Shown here: piece after piece, positions 8,111 to 16,528 of the stretch
Layout of the letters: each line of letters starts with the position of its first letter
Numbering within the stretch: the first letter of the stretch is position 1
Assembly (NCBI GenBank): GCA_019285715.1
Contig: CP079108.1
Coordinates: 945,001 to 1,009,000, forward strand
Length of the DNA stretch: 64,000 nt
Direction of reading: 5' to 3'
From: Sphingosinicellaceae bacterium
Lineage (GTDB): Bacteria; Pseudomonadota; Alphaproteobacteria; Sphingomonadales; Sphingomonadaceae
Notes under the pieces: model-generated
Databases searched by the model: none
What the model saw: only the letters and a program-made list of their open reading frames with translations
Told to the model about the DNA's origin: nothing
Made by a program: the position numbers and the translations under genes

Positions 8111-9520
8111 ATGTCGATGCCGAACATCTACCGCCCGGCCCCTAGGATGAACGGTCGGCGTCGCCATACGCTGCACCGCGTGACTGGCGACGCAGGGCCA
8201 CGATACGTCGTGCTCGATCCACATGGCGGCATTGCGCCCCTCGCGGCTGCGCTCATCACCAAGATGCGGGAGGGGCGACTGGCTGTCGCGACCGTGCCGG
8301 TGTACGCCCGGGGAGCCCTAGTCTTCCTCGACGACGTCTCGCACAACGCGATGTCGACGGCGCCAGGGGCCTACACGCCTTGGTCACCGCCTTGCGACGT
8401 GATCGAACTCTTCAAGGACTGCATCCGCCGGCTCGGTGGGAAGCTCGAGGAGTCGACCGTCGAGCCAGGCGTCTACCACGTCACCGTCGAGGAAGAGGAC
8501 GACCACGACGGCGTGGTCGCGGCCATCTGCGGCGTGTTCCACTACTACGACGCGGCGGTGAAGGCGGGCGTGTACGAGTGGGCCAATCCGTTCGAGATCC
8601 CGCTCGAGCACCGTGTCCATCGTAGCATTCCCGGAGTGGCCGGTCGCTTCACGGTATTGCCCCGCTTCCGCTTCAGGATGCCTCGCGCGGAGGGGTCCCC
8701 GCTCAGGACTGATCCCAGCGACCGCGTACACGACGTCGTCCCGGCGCTGATCGCCGCTGGAGCCCCCATCGCGGTCGTCATGATGATCAAGTTGATGATC
8801 GAAGGCCTCGCCCGGATCGCCGAGCAGATCAGGCTTAACCTATGGGACTGGTGGAACGCATCGCAGTTCGGGTCGCTCATCGAGACCACGAACAAAGGTG
8901 GGCGGGGTAGGCGCACCAAGCAGCAGGCGATCACTTCGGCGCTCGTCGCGGAACTCCTGCACTACGCTAACAACGAAAGGGTGCTGCTCGACCGGAACGG
9001 CTGGTCGTTAGACCGGTGGCGGCAATTCCTGACGGATCCGACCAGGAGCATGAAGGAGCGACGGATGGCGGCCAAGAAGGCGCCGCTGTTCCCAGCCAGG
9101 CACAAGGGCTTCTACTCGAGGTCGGGCGTCATCGACAACTGGTACAGGTCAGCGATGCGTGTGGCCGGCCTGCCGAGCCGCACCCATTATCTCCGCCACA
9201 GCGGAGTCAACGACTTCCTCGCCTACATCGAAGCCCGGGACGACCTGACCCCAGAAGAGAAGAGGGCAGCCAAGCTCGAGTTCGCGAAGTCGTTGGGGTG
9301 GGCTTGGCCGGAGGCGATGCTCGAGAGGTACAGCCTGCCAGCGCGCAAGGCCGCGCAGCTCGTCACAGCTACGGAATGGCTCGCGCACCGGCACAGACAG
9401 CAGGAGCTGATCATGGCTGGCTTGGGGCGCCCGCCTCGCGCCGCGAGCCTGAAGTCAACCTCTTGTGATGGCCAGCTCTCCCGGCTCGTCAAGTACGCCA
9501 TCGATAGGATAGCCGCATGA
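8111..9520 (+). CDS. Tyrosine recombinase/integrase, first gene of a three-gene trio
   Basis: A 469-aa site-specific recombinase. The catalytic core is in the C-terminal half. Box I is IEGLARIAEQIRLNLWDW with Arg235. A basic loop follows (TNKGGRGRRTKQQ). Box II is THYLRHSGVND with His359, Arg362 and His363. The nucleophile is most likely Tyr407 in MLERYSLP. The N-terminal 200 residues would bind core DNA and are not similar to anything I recognise. ATG 8111 is the first good start; the frame opens further upstream but without domain content. Its stop overlaps the start of the next gene (ATGA), so the two are translationally coupled. Probably the catalytic integrase of a mobile element. Confidence 0.85.
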   Translation: MSMPNIYRPAPRMNGRRRHTLHRVTGDAGPRYVVLDPHGGIAPLAAALITKMREGRLAVATVPVYARGALVFLDDVSHNAMSTAPGAYTPWSPPCDVIELFKDCIRRLGGKLEESTVEPGVYHVTVEEEDDHDGVVAAICGVFHYYDAAVKAGVYEWANPFEIPLEHRVHRSIPGVAGRFTVLPRFRFRMPRAEGSPLRTDPSDRVHDVVPALIAAGAPIAVVMMIKLMIEGLARIAEQIRLNLWDWWNASQFGSLIETTNKGGRGRRTKQQAITSALVAELLHYANNERVLLDRNGWSLDRWRQFLTDPTRSMKERRMAAKKAPLFPARHKGFYSRSGVIDNWYRSAMRVAGLPSRTHYLRHSGVNDFLAYIEARDDLTPEEKRAAKLEFAKSLGWAWPEAMLERYSLPARKAAQLVTATEWLAHRHRQQELIMAGLGRPPRAASLKSTSCDGQLSRLVKYAIDRIAA

Positions 9521-12306
9521 TTCACAAGCAACCGCTGGACCGATACGTGAATACACTCGTCTCTCTTCACGGAATGGGGCACGGACGCATTCGCAGACTG
9601 CTGTGCTGCGGCCTGCTCCCCGCCATCGGGGAGCCCTCGACGTCCGCTCACAAGGCGCCCTCCGAAACTTCGACCGGGGCATTGCAGCGTATGCTCGATG
9701 ACGGTCCGGCGTTCACGAGCCGCGAGCAGTTCCGGGACTTCCGCGGGAAGCTCGCGGCGGGCGAAAGCCTGAGCGGCGTGATCCTCTCCAAGCGCCGCAT
9801 AAGGGAAGCGGCGGCGGTTCTGCTCGAAGAGGGCGAGCCCCTGGTCGTCGAAACCGTATTCCAGCTAGCAGGTGGAAATCGCCCCCAGATCGGCGCAGCG
9901 CTTCGGTTGCTGGCCCTAGAGTGGCCGGGCGGCCTGGAGCGAGCCGTGATGAACGCCGCCGATCTCGAGCCGCAGCATCTCGCAGCCATGGCGCGGTCCG
10001 GTCTCGTGCCAGAGTTGTCATGGGACGGGAAGAAGCGCGGGCTCATCGACGCGGCGGTGCTCGCTTCCGATCTGCGAAAGCGCTTCTACAGGTGGAAGCC
10101 TGAGCGCTTCGAGTTCCAGCAGGTGATCGACCTTGGTGTCATGCGGAATGGGCTGCGGCTGGGATGGGCGGATGACAATCCCGCCGGCGTGCTCGACCCA
10201 CTCATCGACATGATGATCCGCCACCAGCACAATCCGACCGTGCACAAGGTGCAAACACTTGCAAGCGGTGGAGCCGCGCAGATCGAAGCGCATCTGCGCG
10301 CCCGCGCCCGCTCGACAGGCGACGTCTCTCTTCCGCACCGGTTATCGCGGGGAAAATGGAGAGAAGAGGATCTACGCCAAGCCTTGCCCCCGCAGATGTC
10401 GGACCTGTTCAACACCGCTCTCGACCCGGTCCGCGGCTCTCCGCACGATAAACTCTCCCTACCGAAAACGGGCCGCATAATTGAAAATCCCCACGCGCAA
10501 TTGCAGATCATCGGCGCCGTCGTCGCCCTGCACCGCCCAAGGGCAAGCGCGCTCCTGCGCAGTTCGGACAAGGCCGAGCAGGCCGCGAGCAATTTGGCCA
10601 GGGGCCTCGCCGGGATCGACGTCACGAACCCGGCCCTGCTCGCAATTGGCTTCGACGCCATCCGCCTCCTGCTCCGCGGTCCGATGGACCCCCGCGAAGT
10701 CCGTCAGACATTGCGGCACATCGACCACTGGCGGTTCATAATCGAGGTGTACGACGACTACCTTGCCACGCCGGGTCTTCCGACCGCGACGCGTGCCTTC
10801 CTCATTCGATTCCGACCCGTCTGGCCTTCCGGCGGTCAGGCGCTCTTCAGGCAAGTCAAGGACGAGCTCAACGCGTTCGCTCGGAGCAGCAAGGCGGCCC
10901 TCGACGAGAAGCTGCAACCCTTTCTGAAGGACGTTCCTGGATTCGTCCAAGGCGTTCTAGGCGTACAGGTGCAGCTCGAAGGGCTTCGCGGGCACGTGCG
11001 CACCCAAGTGGCGAAGGAGGAGAAGAAAGGAACGGAGGCGGTCTGGCCGCTCCACGAGACCTTCATCAGCTCGACACCAGTCGGCGGGGGAGGGATGGCC
11101 ACCGACGAGTACGACTACAGGGTTCACCGCTGGATCGACGTCATGGGCCGGATCGATGCCATCACCGACACCTTCGCGAGGCCGAGCGTCTTGTATGCCC
11201 TCGACCCATTCGGCGGCCATCCAGGCGCCGAACAGCTGTTCGAGAACCGGTTCGTCGTGGAACTGCTCGGGTGCCGTCGCGATGGTGTCGATGTCGACTA
11301 CCAGATCGACGTCCTCAGACTACACCGGGACTACGGCTTCTGGGAGTCGCGTGATCTTCCCGACGGCGAGGCCTACGCGCTCCGTTCGGCACGCCTGGCT
11401 GAGTTCGGTCTCACTCCGGAGATCGCAGCGCAGACCGGCGGGGGCATCGCTAACTTCGGACGGGGCAAGTTCATCCGCGCCAGAAAGGCCCGGCTTCTGC
11501 TGGGCCACTTTCTGTTCCCGATCGAGGAAGCCTATCATTCGTCGCTTATCGGAGCTCTCCAGATTGCCGCACGTGCCGTCGAGGCGTTGCGCATCGGCGA
11601 TCTAGTGCAATGGAACATCGGAGAAGGTCTTGAGACGGTCCTGGACGAGACGGGCAGACCATTCACGGTTCTCAGCTCCGTTCCGAAGAACCACGTGGAA
11701 CCACGGAAGTCGCCGTTGACCTCGGAGTGCGAAGACCTGGCCGACAAGCTGCTCGCACTCGCCAGCGAGCGCTTCTTCCAGGGCGGTCCCATCCCGGTAT
11801 TGAAGCGGGCGAACCACAACGGCAAAGGACCCGAGAGGGAGCGGATGCTGTTCTGCACCCGCGAGGCCGGCATGGCCGGAAGCGTCATCAACAACAACAG
11901 TCGTCTGCTGATGGGCGGCAACGGCGGCTTCCAGAGCCACTGGTGCAAGTACCTGTGGTCGAAACTCCGACGCTCAGAAGGCAAATCGCTCGACGAGCGT
12001 CGACAGGGACATGGCCACAAGACCGAGCGGATGGCGGCCTACTACGACGTGCTCACCCCCGACGAGAATTACAGGATCCTGCAAGTGCTCCACGAGCAGG
12101 CCGAGACCCGTGCCGCGCATAGGCGCGGAGAGCGGGACAGCCCGCTGCCCGACCCTCCGCTTTCGGACCTGCGCCTCGAGGCCGGGCGGCTTGCAAACGA
12201 CATCGTCTTCCTCGCGGCGCGCGATGCGACACCGCAGCTCAAGGCGGCACGCGAGAGGCTTTCGCTCATCGAAGCCAAGATTCGGCGGGCGGAGAGGGCG
12301 GCGTGA
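9517..12306 (+). CDS. Large tyrosine-recombinase-like protein, second gene of the trio
   Basis: A 929-aa protein with a divergent tyrosine-recombinase core at its C-terminal end. Box I-like ARAVEALRIGDLVQW (Arg686) is followed by a strand region ending near VEPRKSPL. The terminal motif GHGHKTERMAAYYDVL carries His834 and Tyr842/Tyr843 in the H-x(n)-Y arrangement. The canonical HxLRH motif is not obvious; SHWCKYLWSKLRR occupies that position. About 600 N-terminal residues are unrecognised. It overlaps both neighbours by 4 nt. The size and position recall TnpB of Tn554-type elements and the large proteins of other recombinase trios; homology to any specific family needs a search. Confidence 0.7.
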   Translation: MIHKQPLDRYVNTLVSLHGMGHGRIRRLLCCGLLPAIGEPSTSAHKAPSETSTGALQRMLDDGPAFTSREQFRDFRGKLAAGESLSGVILSKRRIREAAAVLLEEGEPLVVETVFQLAGGNRPQIGAALRLLALEWPGGLERAVMNAADLEPQHLAAMARSGLVPELSWDGKKRGLIDAAVLASDLRKRFYRWKPERFEFQQVIDLGVMRNGLRLGWADDNPAGVLDPLIDMMIRHQHNPTVHKVQTLASGGAAQIEAHLRARARSTGDVSLPHRLSRGKWREEDLRQALPPQMSDLFNTALDPVRGSPHDKLSLPKTGRIIENPHAQLQIIGAVVALHRPRASALLRSSDKAEQAASNLARGLAGIDVTNPALLAIGFDAIRLLLRGPMDPREVRQTLRHIDHWRFIIEVYDDYLATPGLPTATRAFLIRFRPVWPSGGQALFRQVKDELNAFARSSKAALDEKLQPFLKDVPGFVQGVLGVQVQLEGLRGHVRTQVAKEEKKGTEAVWPLHETFISSTPVGGGGMATDEYDYRVHRWIDVMGRIDAITDTFARPSVLYALDPFGGHPGAEQLFENRFVVELLGCRRDGVDVDYQIDVLRLHRDYGFWESRDLPDGEAYALRSARLAEFGLTPEIAAQTGGGIANFGRGKFIRARKARLLLGHFLFPIEEAYHSSLIGALQIAARAVEALRIGDLVQWNIGEGLETVLDETGRPFTVLSSVPKNHVEPRKSPLTSECEDLADKLLALASERFFQGGPIPVLKRANHNGKGPERERMLFCTREAGMAGSVINNNSRLLMGGNGGFQSHWCKYLWSKLRRSEGKSLDERRQGHGHKTERMAAYYDVLTPDENYRILQVLHEQAETRAAHRRGERDSPLPDPPLSDLRLEAGRLANDIVFLAARDATPQLKAARERLSLIEAKIRRAERAA

Positions 12307-13187
12307 GCGGCCCGATCCTCCATGCCGTCGAACTCGGGTTACAGCCTTCTGTCGACGACTCACGCCTGGTGCGGCTGGGCAAGCGCGCCGCGCTGCTACT
12401 CATCTCCCGCGACGAGCCGATCAGCAGGGCCACGCTCTGCGCCGCGTCCAAGGAGGTAGAGAGCGAGCCCGGACGCCGGAAGCCGGGGTTCAGCGAGGCG
12501 AGCCTTCGTACCAATGCGGGCCTGCGAAGGGTGTATAGGCTAGCCCGGAGCATGCCGGCCAGGTCCGTGGTGAGGCGGCGCGGAAAGGTGGCAGCGCATA
12601 TACTCCGGATGACCAAGGCCGAAATCGCCATCTCGCTGGTCGTCGGGCGGATGGCAGCCCTGGAGCGGGAGGAGGAGCACCGTCTCGCGATGGAGCGCCT
12701 CGGCATCCAATCCGCCGCTCCGGCGGTCGAGCGCGCCCGCATCGAGCGTGACGCCCTTGCGGTCAACGTGGCGCTCGACGGCGTCCGGCACCGACCCGCA
12801 GCCGCCGACCTCAGGATCGCCGTTTCGCGTGCCAATGCCGACGCCGTTGGAAGGGCGACGGCCTGGGCGGAACGCCAGGGCATCCGACCGACCTCACAGT
12901 GGCTGGCGGCTCGTTGCGGCCTCCACCCGGGGACCGTGGAGCGCATGGCGATGGCGGCATCCGCGAAAGAGGCAATCGCGAAGACGTTCGGCTTCGAGGT
13001 GCCACTGCCCCCATCACTGATGCGCTACCGGAAATGGGACCTCGGCCGTGCGCTACACGTCGAGCGGACCTACATCCGCGCTCTTCACGACGCGACCATG
13101 ACGATCGCCGCCGTCGTCATCGAGCGCGAGCAGCAGGAACGCCGGGCCGCCGTCCGGGCCGCGCAGGTCCGGGATGCGGTCCTGTGA
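12303..13187 (+). CDS. Third protein of the recombinase trio, probable DNA-binding accessory protein
   Basis: A 294-aa basic, helical protein starting at GTG within a GTGA overlap with the preceding stop. Residues 55-95 (SEASLRTNAGLRRVYRLARS and following) and 195-255 (SQWLAARCGLHPGTVERMAM, then RKWDLGRALHVERTYIRALH) look like helix-turn-helix segments. It has no catalytic motif that I can recognise. By position it corresponds to TnpC-type accessory factors that orient or regulate the recombinases. Its last 71 nt overlap the 3' end of the convergent exonuclease gene, which places the probable right boundary of the trio here. Confidence 0.6.
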   Translation: MSGPILHAVELGLQPSVDDSRLVRLGKRAALLLISRDEPISRATLCAASKEVESEPGRRKPGFSEASLRTNAGLRRVYRLARSMPARSVVRRRGKVAAHILRMTKAEIAISLVVGRMAALEREEEHRLAMERLGIQSAAPAVERARIERDALAVNVALDGVRHRPAAADLRIAVSRANADAVGRATAWAERQGIRPTSQWLAARCGLHPGTVERMAMAASAKEAIAKTFGFEVPLPPSLMRYRKWDLGRALHVERTYIRALHDATMTIAAVVIEREQQERRAAVRAAQVRDAVL

Positions 13188-13923
13188 GCCGCCCGCGCGC
13201 AACGGAGACCAAGTGGTGACCGGCGAGGGACTGCACGTTGGGGTCGACGCCGGCCACGCCCTCGAGGACGTCGGCGATCCCGGTCCACGCGGTCGCTGCG
13301 AACCCGTCGTCGCCGGTCTCGAACGACCGGTGGTAGGCGTAGGCGAGGAACGTGCCTACGACGTCGAGCCGGTTGTGCTCGGCAACGGCGTCGTGCCTTC
13401 CCCGCGAATGCAGGGTGAGCACCGGTCGGGCGGAGAGCCCGTTGCGGACCGCGAATCCCAGACCCGCACAGGCGTCCGCCAGCCGCCAGGCCGCGCGCCG
13501 ATCGCCGCATGCGAAGCGCTCCATCACGTCGACGTGCGACCCGGCCGCTCCCCCGCACCAGCCCGCGAGGGCGCGTACACCGAACATCCAGTTCGAACAG
13601 GCGCGCTGGCGGAGAAGCCGGAGATCGTGACCGCCGTTCCACGTCACCAGGCGGGAAGACCCCTCCGCCGGATCGGGGAGCAGCAGGTCGACGCACCCGA
13701 GGATAGAAGTCTCGTCCAGCTCCGGATGAGCGAACGTCCTCAGATCCACATCGGCGAAACCGTTCGGATGCTCATCGCAGACGAGCACGGTGGCGCTGAC
13801 AATGCGGTGCAGCGCCGGCCTCGCGTGGCCGCCGGCGGAGTGCCGGGGCGCCTGGGACAGCGCGTCGCCATCGGGAACGCTCTCGACGTCGAGGACGGCC
13901 ACGCGAGCCGAGGTCCGGATCAC
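13117..13923 (-). CDS. Predicted 3'-5' exonuclease, PolB-type (DNA_pol_B_exo2-like)
   Basis: A 268-aa DEDD exonuclease. Exo I is AVLDVESVPDG with Asp12 and Glu14, Exo II is VTWNGGHDLRLL with Asp100, and Exo III is AEHNRLDVVGTFLAY with Asp187. The HVDVMERF segment between them is also typical of this family. It should degrade DNA or RNA from the 3' end using two metal ions. The GTG start at 13923 overlaps the stop of the upstream DUF2384-like gene (GTGA), so translation is coupled. The proline-rich last 25 residues are antisense to the recombinase-trio third gene and may not be native. Its role beside an antitoxin-like protein is unknown. Confidence 0.75.
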   Translation of the reverse strand: MIRTSARVAVLDVESVPDGDALSQAPRHSAGGHARPALHRIVSATVLVCDEHPNGFADVDLRTFAHPELDETSILGCVDLLLPDPAEGSSRLVTWNGGHDLRLLRQRACSNWMFGVRALAGWCGGAAGSHVDVMERFACGDRRAAWRLADACAGLGFAVRNGLSARPVLTLHSRGRHDAVAEHNRLDVVGTFLAYAYHRSFETGDDGFAATAWTGIADVLEGVAGVDPNVQSLAGHHLVSVARGRLTGPHPGPARPGRRPGVPAARAR

Positions 13924-14276
13924 GTCCCGTGCCTCGCCGCGGCAGCAGCGCGCATTGCGCGGAGTTCGGTGGCGCCGCGCGACATGAAGGCGAGCGGCGT
14001 CTCCATGCCGTCCTCGTCGTCGCGCAGCCACTCGAGCAGGACGTCCTCGGGAAACACCAAGTCGAGCTCGCGCGCGACGTCGATGACCAGCCGCAGCCTG
14101 GTCTCGGCGTCGGCGTCCGGCACGTCCAGAAGGAAATCGGCCCCTTCACCGTACGCTTCCAAGCCGAGAAGCGCGGCGGTTTGCGCCGGCGCGAGGCGCC
14201 AGTGGGCGGCGATCTCCACGAACCGCGTACAAGCCGATCGCAGCTCACACGCGCCAGCTTCCTCCATAACCCTCAT
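13920..14276 (-). CDS. DUF2384 (MbcA/ParS/Xre antitoxin)-like protein
   Basis: A 118-aa protein matching the plan of the antitoxin/Xre MbcA/ParS toxin-binding domain: HWRLAPAQTAALLGL (about residues 26-40), then ETRLRLVIDVARELDLVF, an EWLRDD segment and a final TPLAFMSRGATELRAM. In classical systems this domain neutralises a RES-type toxin. Here the coupled downstream gene is instead a PolB-type exonuclease. ATG 14276 has AGAGGG about 6 nt upstream; GTG 14279 is an alternative. Palindrome B begins 18 bp upstream and is shared with the divergent HU-like gene, so the protein may autoregulate through it, as many antitoxins do. Confidence 0.6.
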   Translation of the reverse strand: MRVMEEAGACELRSACTRFVEIAAHWRLAPAQTAALLGLEAYGEGADFLLDVPDADAETRLRLVIDVARELDLVFPEDVLLEWLRDDEDGMETPLAFMSRGATELRAMRAAAAARHGT

Positions 14277-14294
14277 CACCGACCCTCTAATAAT

Positions 14295-14310
14295 GGTACT
14301 TATAAGTACC
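14295..14310. promoter_or_regulatory. Palindrome B: perfect GGTACTTATAAGTACC
   Basis: A perfect 16-bp palindrome centred between two divergent genes, 18 bp before the DUF2384-like start and 29 bp before the HU-like start. Its TATAA centre could overlap a -10 element on either strand. Same family as the sites at 5541 and 16966. Confidence 0.7.
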
Positions 14311-14339
14311 TAATGCGCCTAGGCTTCAGGAGTTCCCAA

Positions 14340-14651
14340 GTGACCCACAGTGAATTGGCCAGACGCGTCGCAAGGCGCGAAAGCGTGTCGATACGGGACG
14401 CCCGCCGCATCCTCGATGCGGCCGCGCTCGAGATTGCGATCGCGCTGGCGGCCGGCGAACCCGCGACCATCGCCGGCGTGGGGACCTTCGCACGGCGGGC
14501 GGATGCCAGCGGCCGAACCCGCTTCAGATCGTCCACCACCACCCGCGCGGCCGCCCCTCCCGGACTTTCGGCCGCCATACCCACGCCCACGATCGTGGGG
14601 GTAGACGACGTCACGCCCGGAAGCAGTTGCGGAGCACAACCCCGGTGCTAA
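14340..14651 (+). CDS. HU/IHF-like DNA-binding protein
   Basis: A 103-aa protein with the histone-like fold signature: THSELARRVARRESVSIRDARRILDAA forms the N-terminal helices, followed by AAGEPATIAGVGTFARR, equivalent to the GxxVxLxGFGxF strand of HU. The DNA-intercalating arm is shorter than in HU and the tail is Pro/Thr-rich. The GTG at 14340 follows CAGGAG at 7-nt spacing, which favours it over the ATG at 14313 that lies against the palindrome. It diverges from the DUF2384-like gene across palindrome B and is followed 10 bp later by an unknown gene. Mobile elements often carry such nucleoid proteins. Confidence 0.75.
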   Translation: MTHSELARRVARRESVSIRDARRILDAAALEIAIALAAGEPATIAGVGTFARRADASGRTRFRSSTTTRAAAPPGLSAAIPTPTIVGVDDVTPGSSCGAQPRC

Positions 14652-14661
14652 TCAGAAGCTG

Positions 14662-15345
14662 ATGGCGTTCCGCGATCCAGACGAACCGTTCTCGCTCGAC
14701 TTCGCCGATCTCGAGCTGCTCATGGCCCTGTTGCGCTCACCCCACGGGAAGCCGGCGGCGATGCGACCGCGGTTGCGCGAATTTCAGAAGCGGTTCTTCC
14801 CGAAGGTCGCCAACACCGGCCGCGGCCGACGAGCAACCTACACCTTACGCGAGGCGCTGCACGTCGCGGTCGCCTTCGAACTCGTCGACATGGACCTCAG
14901 CTCTCCCCGCTGCATCAACGTCGTCGAGCAGAACAGACGCCGGCTCGATCCGCTTTTCGTCGCCGCGTGGGCGACCGTCCGCGGACTGGAGGAGGGCAGG
15001 CTCGACGAGGAGGCCTTATCCCGGCGGAGGGCGCGGTTGACATTCCACGTCGCGTTGTCGGCGACGACTCACGGCGGCGGCGTCTATTCCGCATTCGGCG
15101 GACCGCCCGAGGACCCTTGGCCAGCGGACTGGCCGGGACGCCGCTCGCGCATATCAATAGACATGGTGGCGCTGGTGGCCGACGTTCTCGCGGCGCTCGA
15201 AGGCGAGAGCTTCCGCTTCCTGCGGCGGGAGGTCGACGGCGAGTTCCTCGCGCTCGGCCACGAAATGTTCGGGCCAAAGCCGGTCGAGGAGTGGCAGCCG
15301 GGCCGGATCGATCCATACGACGACAGGTACGTTCTCCAGAGCTGA
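14662..15345 (+). CDS. Hypothetical protein with possible N-terminal winged helix
   Basis: A 227-aa protein without a family I recognise. Residues 38-90 (LREFQKRFFPKVANTGRGRR, then YTLREALHVAVAFELVDM) resemble MerR-like or winged-helix DNA-binding segments, with a basic GRGRRA turn before the second helix. The remainder is mixed alpha/beta with a glycine-rich stretch near residue 135. It starts 10 bp after the HU-like gene with a weak AGAAG ribosome site and is probably cotranscribed with it from palindrome B. A regulatory role is a guess from the context. Confidence 0.55.
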   Translation: MAFRDPDEPFSLDFADLELLMALLRSPHGKPAAMRPRLREFQKRFFPKVANTGRGRRATYTLREALHVAVAFELVDMDLSSPRCINVVEQNRRRLDPLFVAAWATVRGLEEGRLDEEALSRRRARLTFHVALSATTHGGGVYSAFGGPPEDPWPADWPGRRSRISIDMVALVADVLAALEGESFRFLRREVDGEFLALGHEMFGPKPVEEWQPGRIDPYDDRYVLQS

Positions 15346-15405
15346 ATTTCCGGAAGTCGATGATGGGGAAAAAGGTCCCGGTCGCGGCGCTCCCCGGAGA
15401 TCAAC

Positions 15406-16035
15406 ATGGAACTGAACATCGTGATCCGCACGGCGGACCCCGCCGGCGCGGCGGCCACCCTGCGCGCCCTCGGCTTGGAGATCTCGCCACCGAACAGGCC
15501 CAACCCGACGCGATGGCACGGCAAGGCCCGCGTGTCGGTTCTCGTCGAGGCGTGCGGACCGGGCGAGCAGCCCTCGGCCGTACTCGGTGTCGAGGATCCG
15601 CATCGCCTGCGCGCAGCGATGACGGGCCAGGCCACGACCGCTGACGCCGATGGCCCGGTCGTGATCGACATCGGCGGCCTCCCGGTGTCCGTGGTCGCCG
15701 ACGCCGGGTTGGTCTCCCGCCCGGGCGGCGACGCCAGCATTCTCCTCCATGCGGAGGTGATCCTCCGCGACGCGGCAGGCGAGCTGGCCGAAGCATTCAG
15801 TCGGCTCGACGTCCGGAATGCCCGTGTGGTCGGACCGCAGCTCCTGCTCGGGCGTTTCGAACGCCTCTTCACGATGGTCGTCGACGGTTCCGACCAAGGA
15901 TCGCTGGAGGTGATCAACGCGATCCTCGCTGTCCACTCGGACGACACAATGCGCATCGAGGCACGTGCGGCAGAAGAGTTCGACGGTCTCACCCTGGCTC
16001 GCATCGACAAGTTCGCATGGGACGTCCGCGTGTAA
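15406..16035 (+). CDS. Hypothetical protein
   Basis: A 209-aa protein, unrecognised. It begins MELNIVIRTADP and shows alternating strands and helices throughout (for example PVVIDIGGLPVSVVADAG and ERLFTMVVDGSDQGSLEVINAILAV), suggesting a compact cytosolic alpha/beta protein. No signal peptide, membrane helix, cysteine pair or catalytic motif stands out. A GGAG sits 6 nt before the ATG. It follows the preceding gene by 60 bp and is probably the last gene of the HU-like operon. Confidence 0.55.
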   Translation: MELNIVIRTADPAGAAATLRALGLEISPPNRPNPTRWHGKARVSVLVEACGPGEQPSAVLGVEDPHRLRAAMTGQATTADADGPVVIDIGGLPVSVVADAGLVSRPGGDASILLHAEVILRDAAGELAEAFSRLDVRNARVVGPQLLLGRFERLFTMVVDGSDQGSLEVINAILAVHSDDTMRIEARAAEEFDGLTLARIDKFAWDVRV

Positions 16036-16159
16036 CGCGGTGCAGGCGTGCGGAAGCTGGAACGGTGCCGTCCCGTCGGAAAGATCGGCAGGAGCGCCCT
16101 GCGGGCAGTTGCGGCCCGGCTCGTCATGAGGCGCCTTCGTTCCCATGCTCGCTCCGCGC

Positions 16160-16458
16160 CTAACGGACGCGGGGTTCGTTAGGAGCGCGAGGAATATCGG
16201 CTCCACTCGGCACACCGATGCGTATCGGCCGACAGATCCCTTGGTGCAGCCGTAACTCGACGAGCCAAACATTGACGATCTCGTTGAGAGGAGAGCCGGC
16301 CGGGATCGTCTTTCGACGTGCGGCCAGAATCCGGGCGAACCGGTCGGGGCCGACTCGACGTCCAGAACGCCGCAGCGGCGGCCGTGCTTGCCCGGAAGCG
16401 CACGATCCTCGTCGATCAATTCATCTGCCCCGGCGTCATAGCGCCGTTCGCGGGTCAT
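16160..16458 (-). pseudogene. Frameshifted remnant downstream of the second DUF2384-like gene
   Basis: One frame starts MTRERRYDAGADELIDEDRA and reaches GVLDVESAP, which resembles the Exo I start of the exonuclease at 13117-13923 (AVLDVESVP). The natural-looking continuation is in another frame: DRFARILAARRKTIPAGSP, then NEIVNVWLVELRLHQG, ending at TAG 16160-16162. A single shift in the GCCCCG run near 16349 would join them. Either this is a decayed partner gene or a short ORF beginning elsewhere. The rest of 16036-16528 shows no gene. Confidence 0.35.
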
Positions 16459-16528
16459 GATCGGCGCAGGGGTCGGATGACCGGCGGCTGCTCCGGCAAG
16501 ACGGCGGCACGGCTTGCCATGACCACTC

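Noticed and set aside
15154-16458. A long minus-strand open frame opposite the 209-aa gene
   Set aside because: Most of it is antisense to the better plus-strand genes. Only its 5' part at 16160-16458 shows natural-looking sequence, recorded as a remnant.
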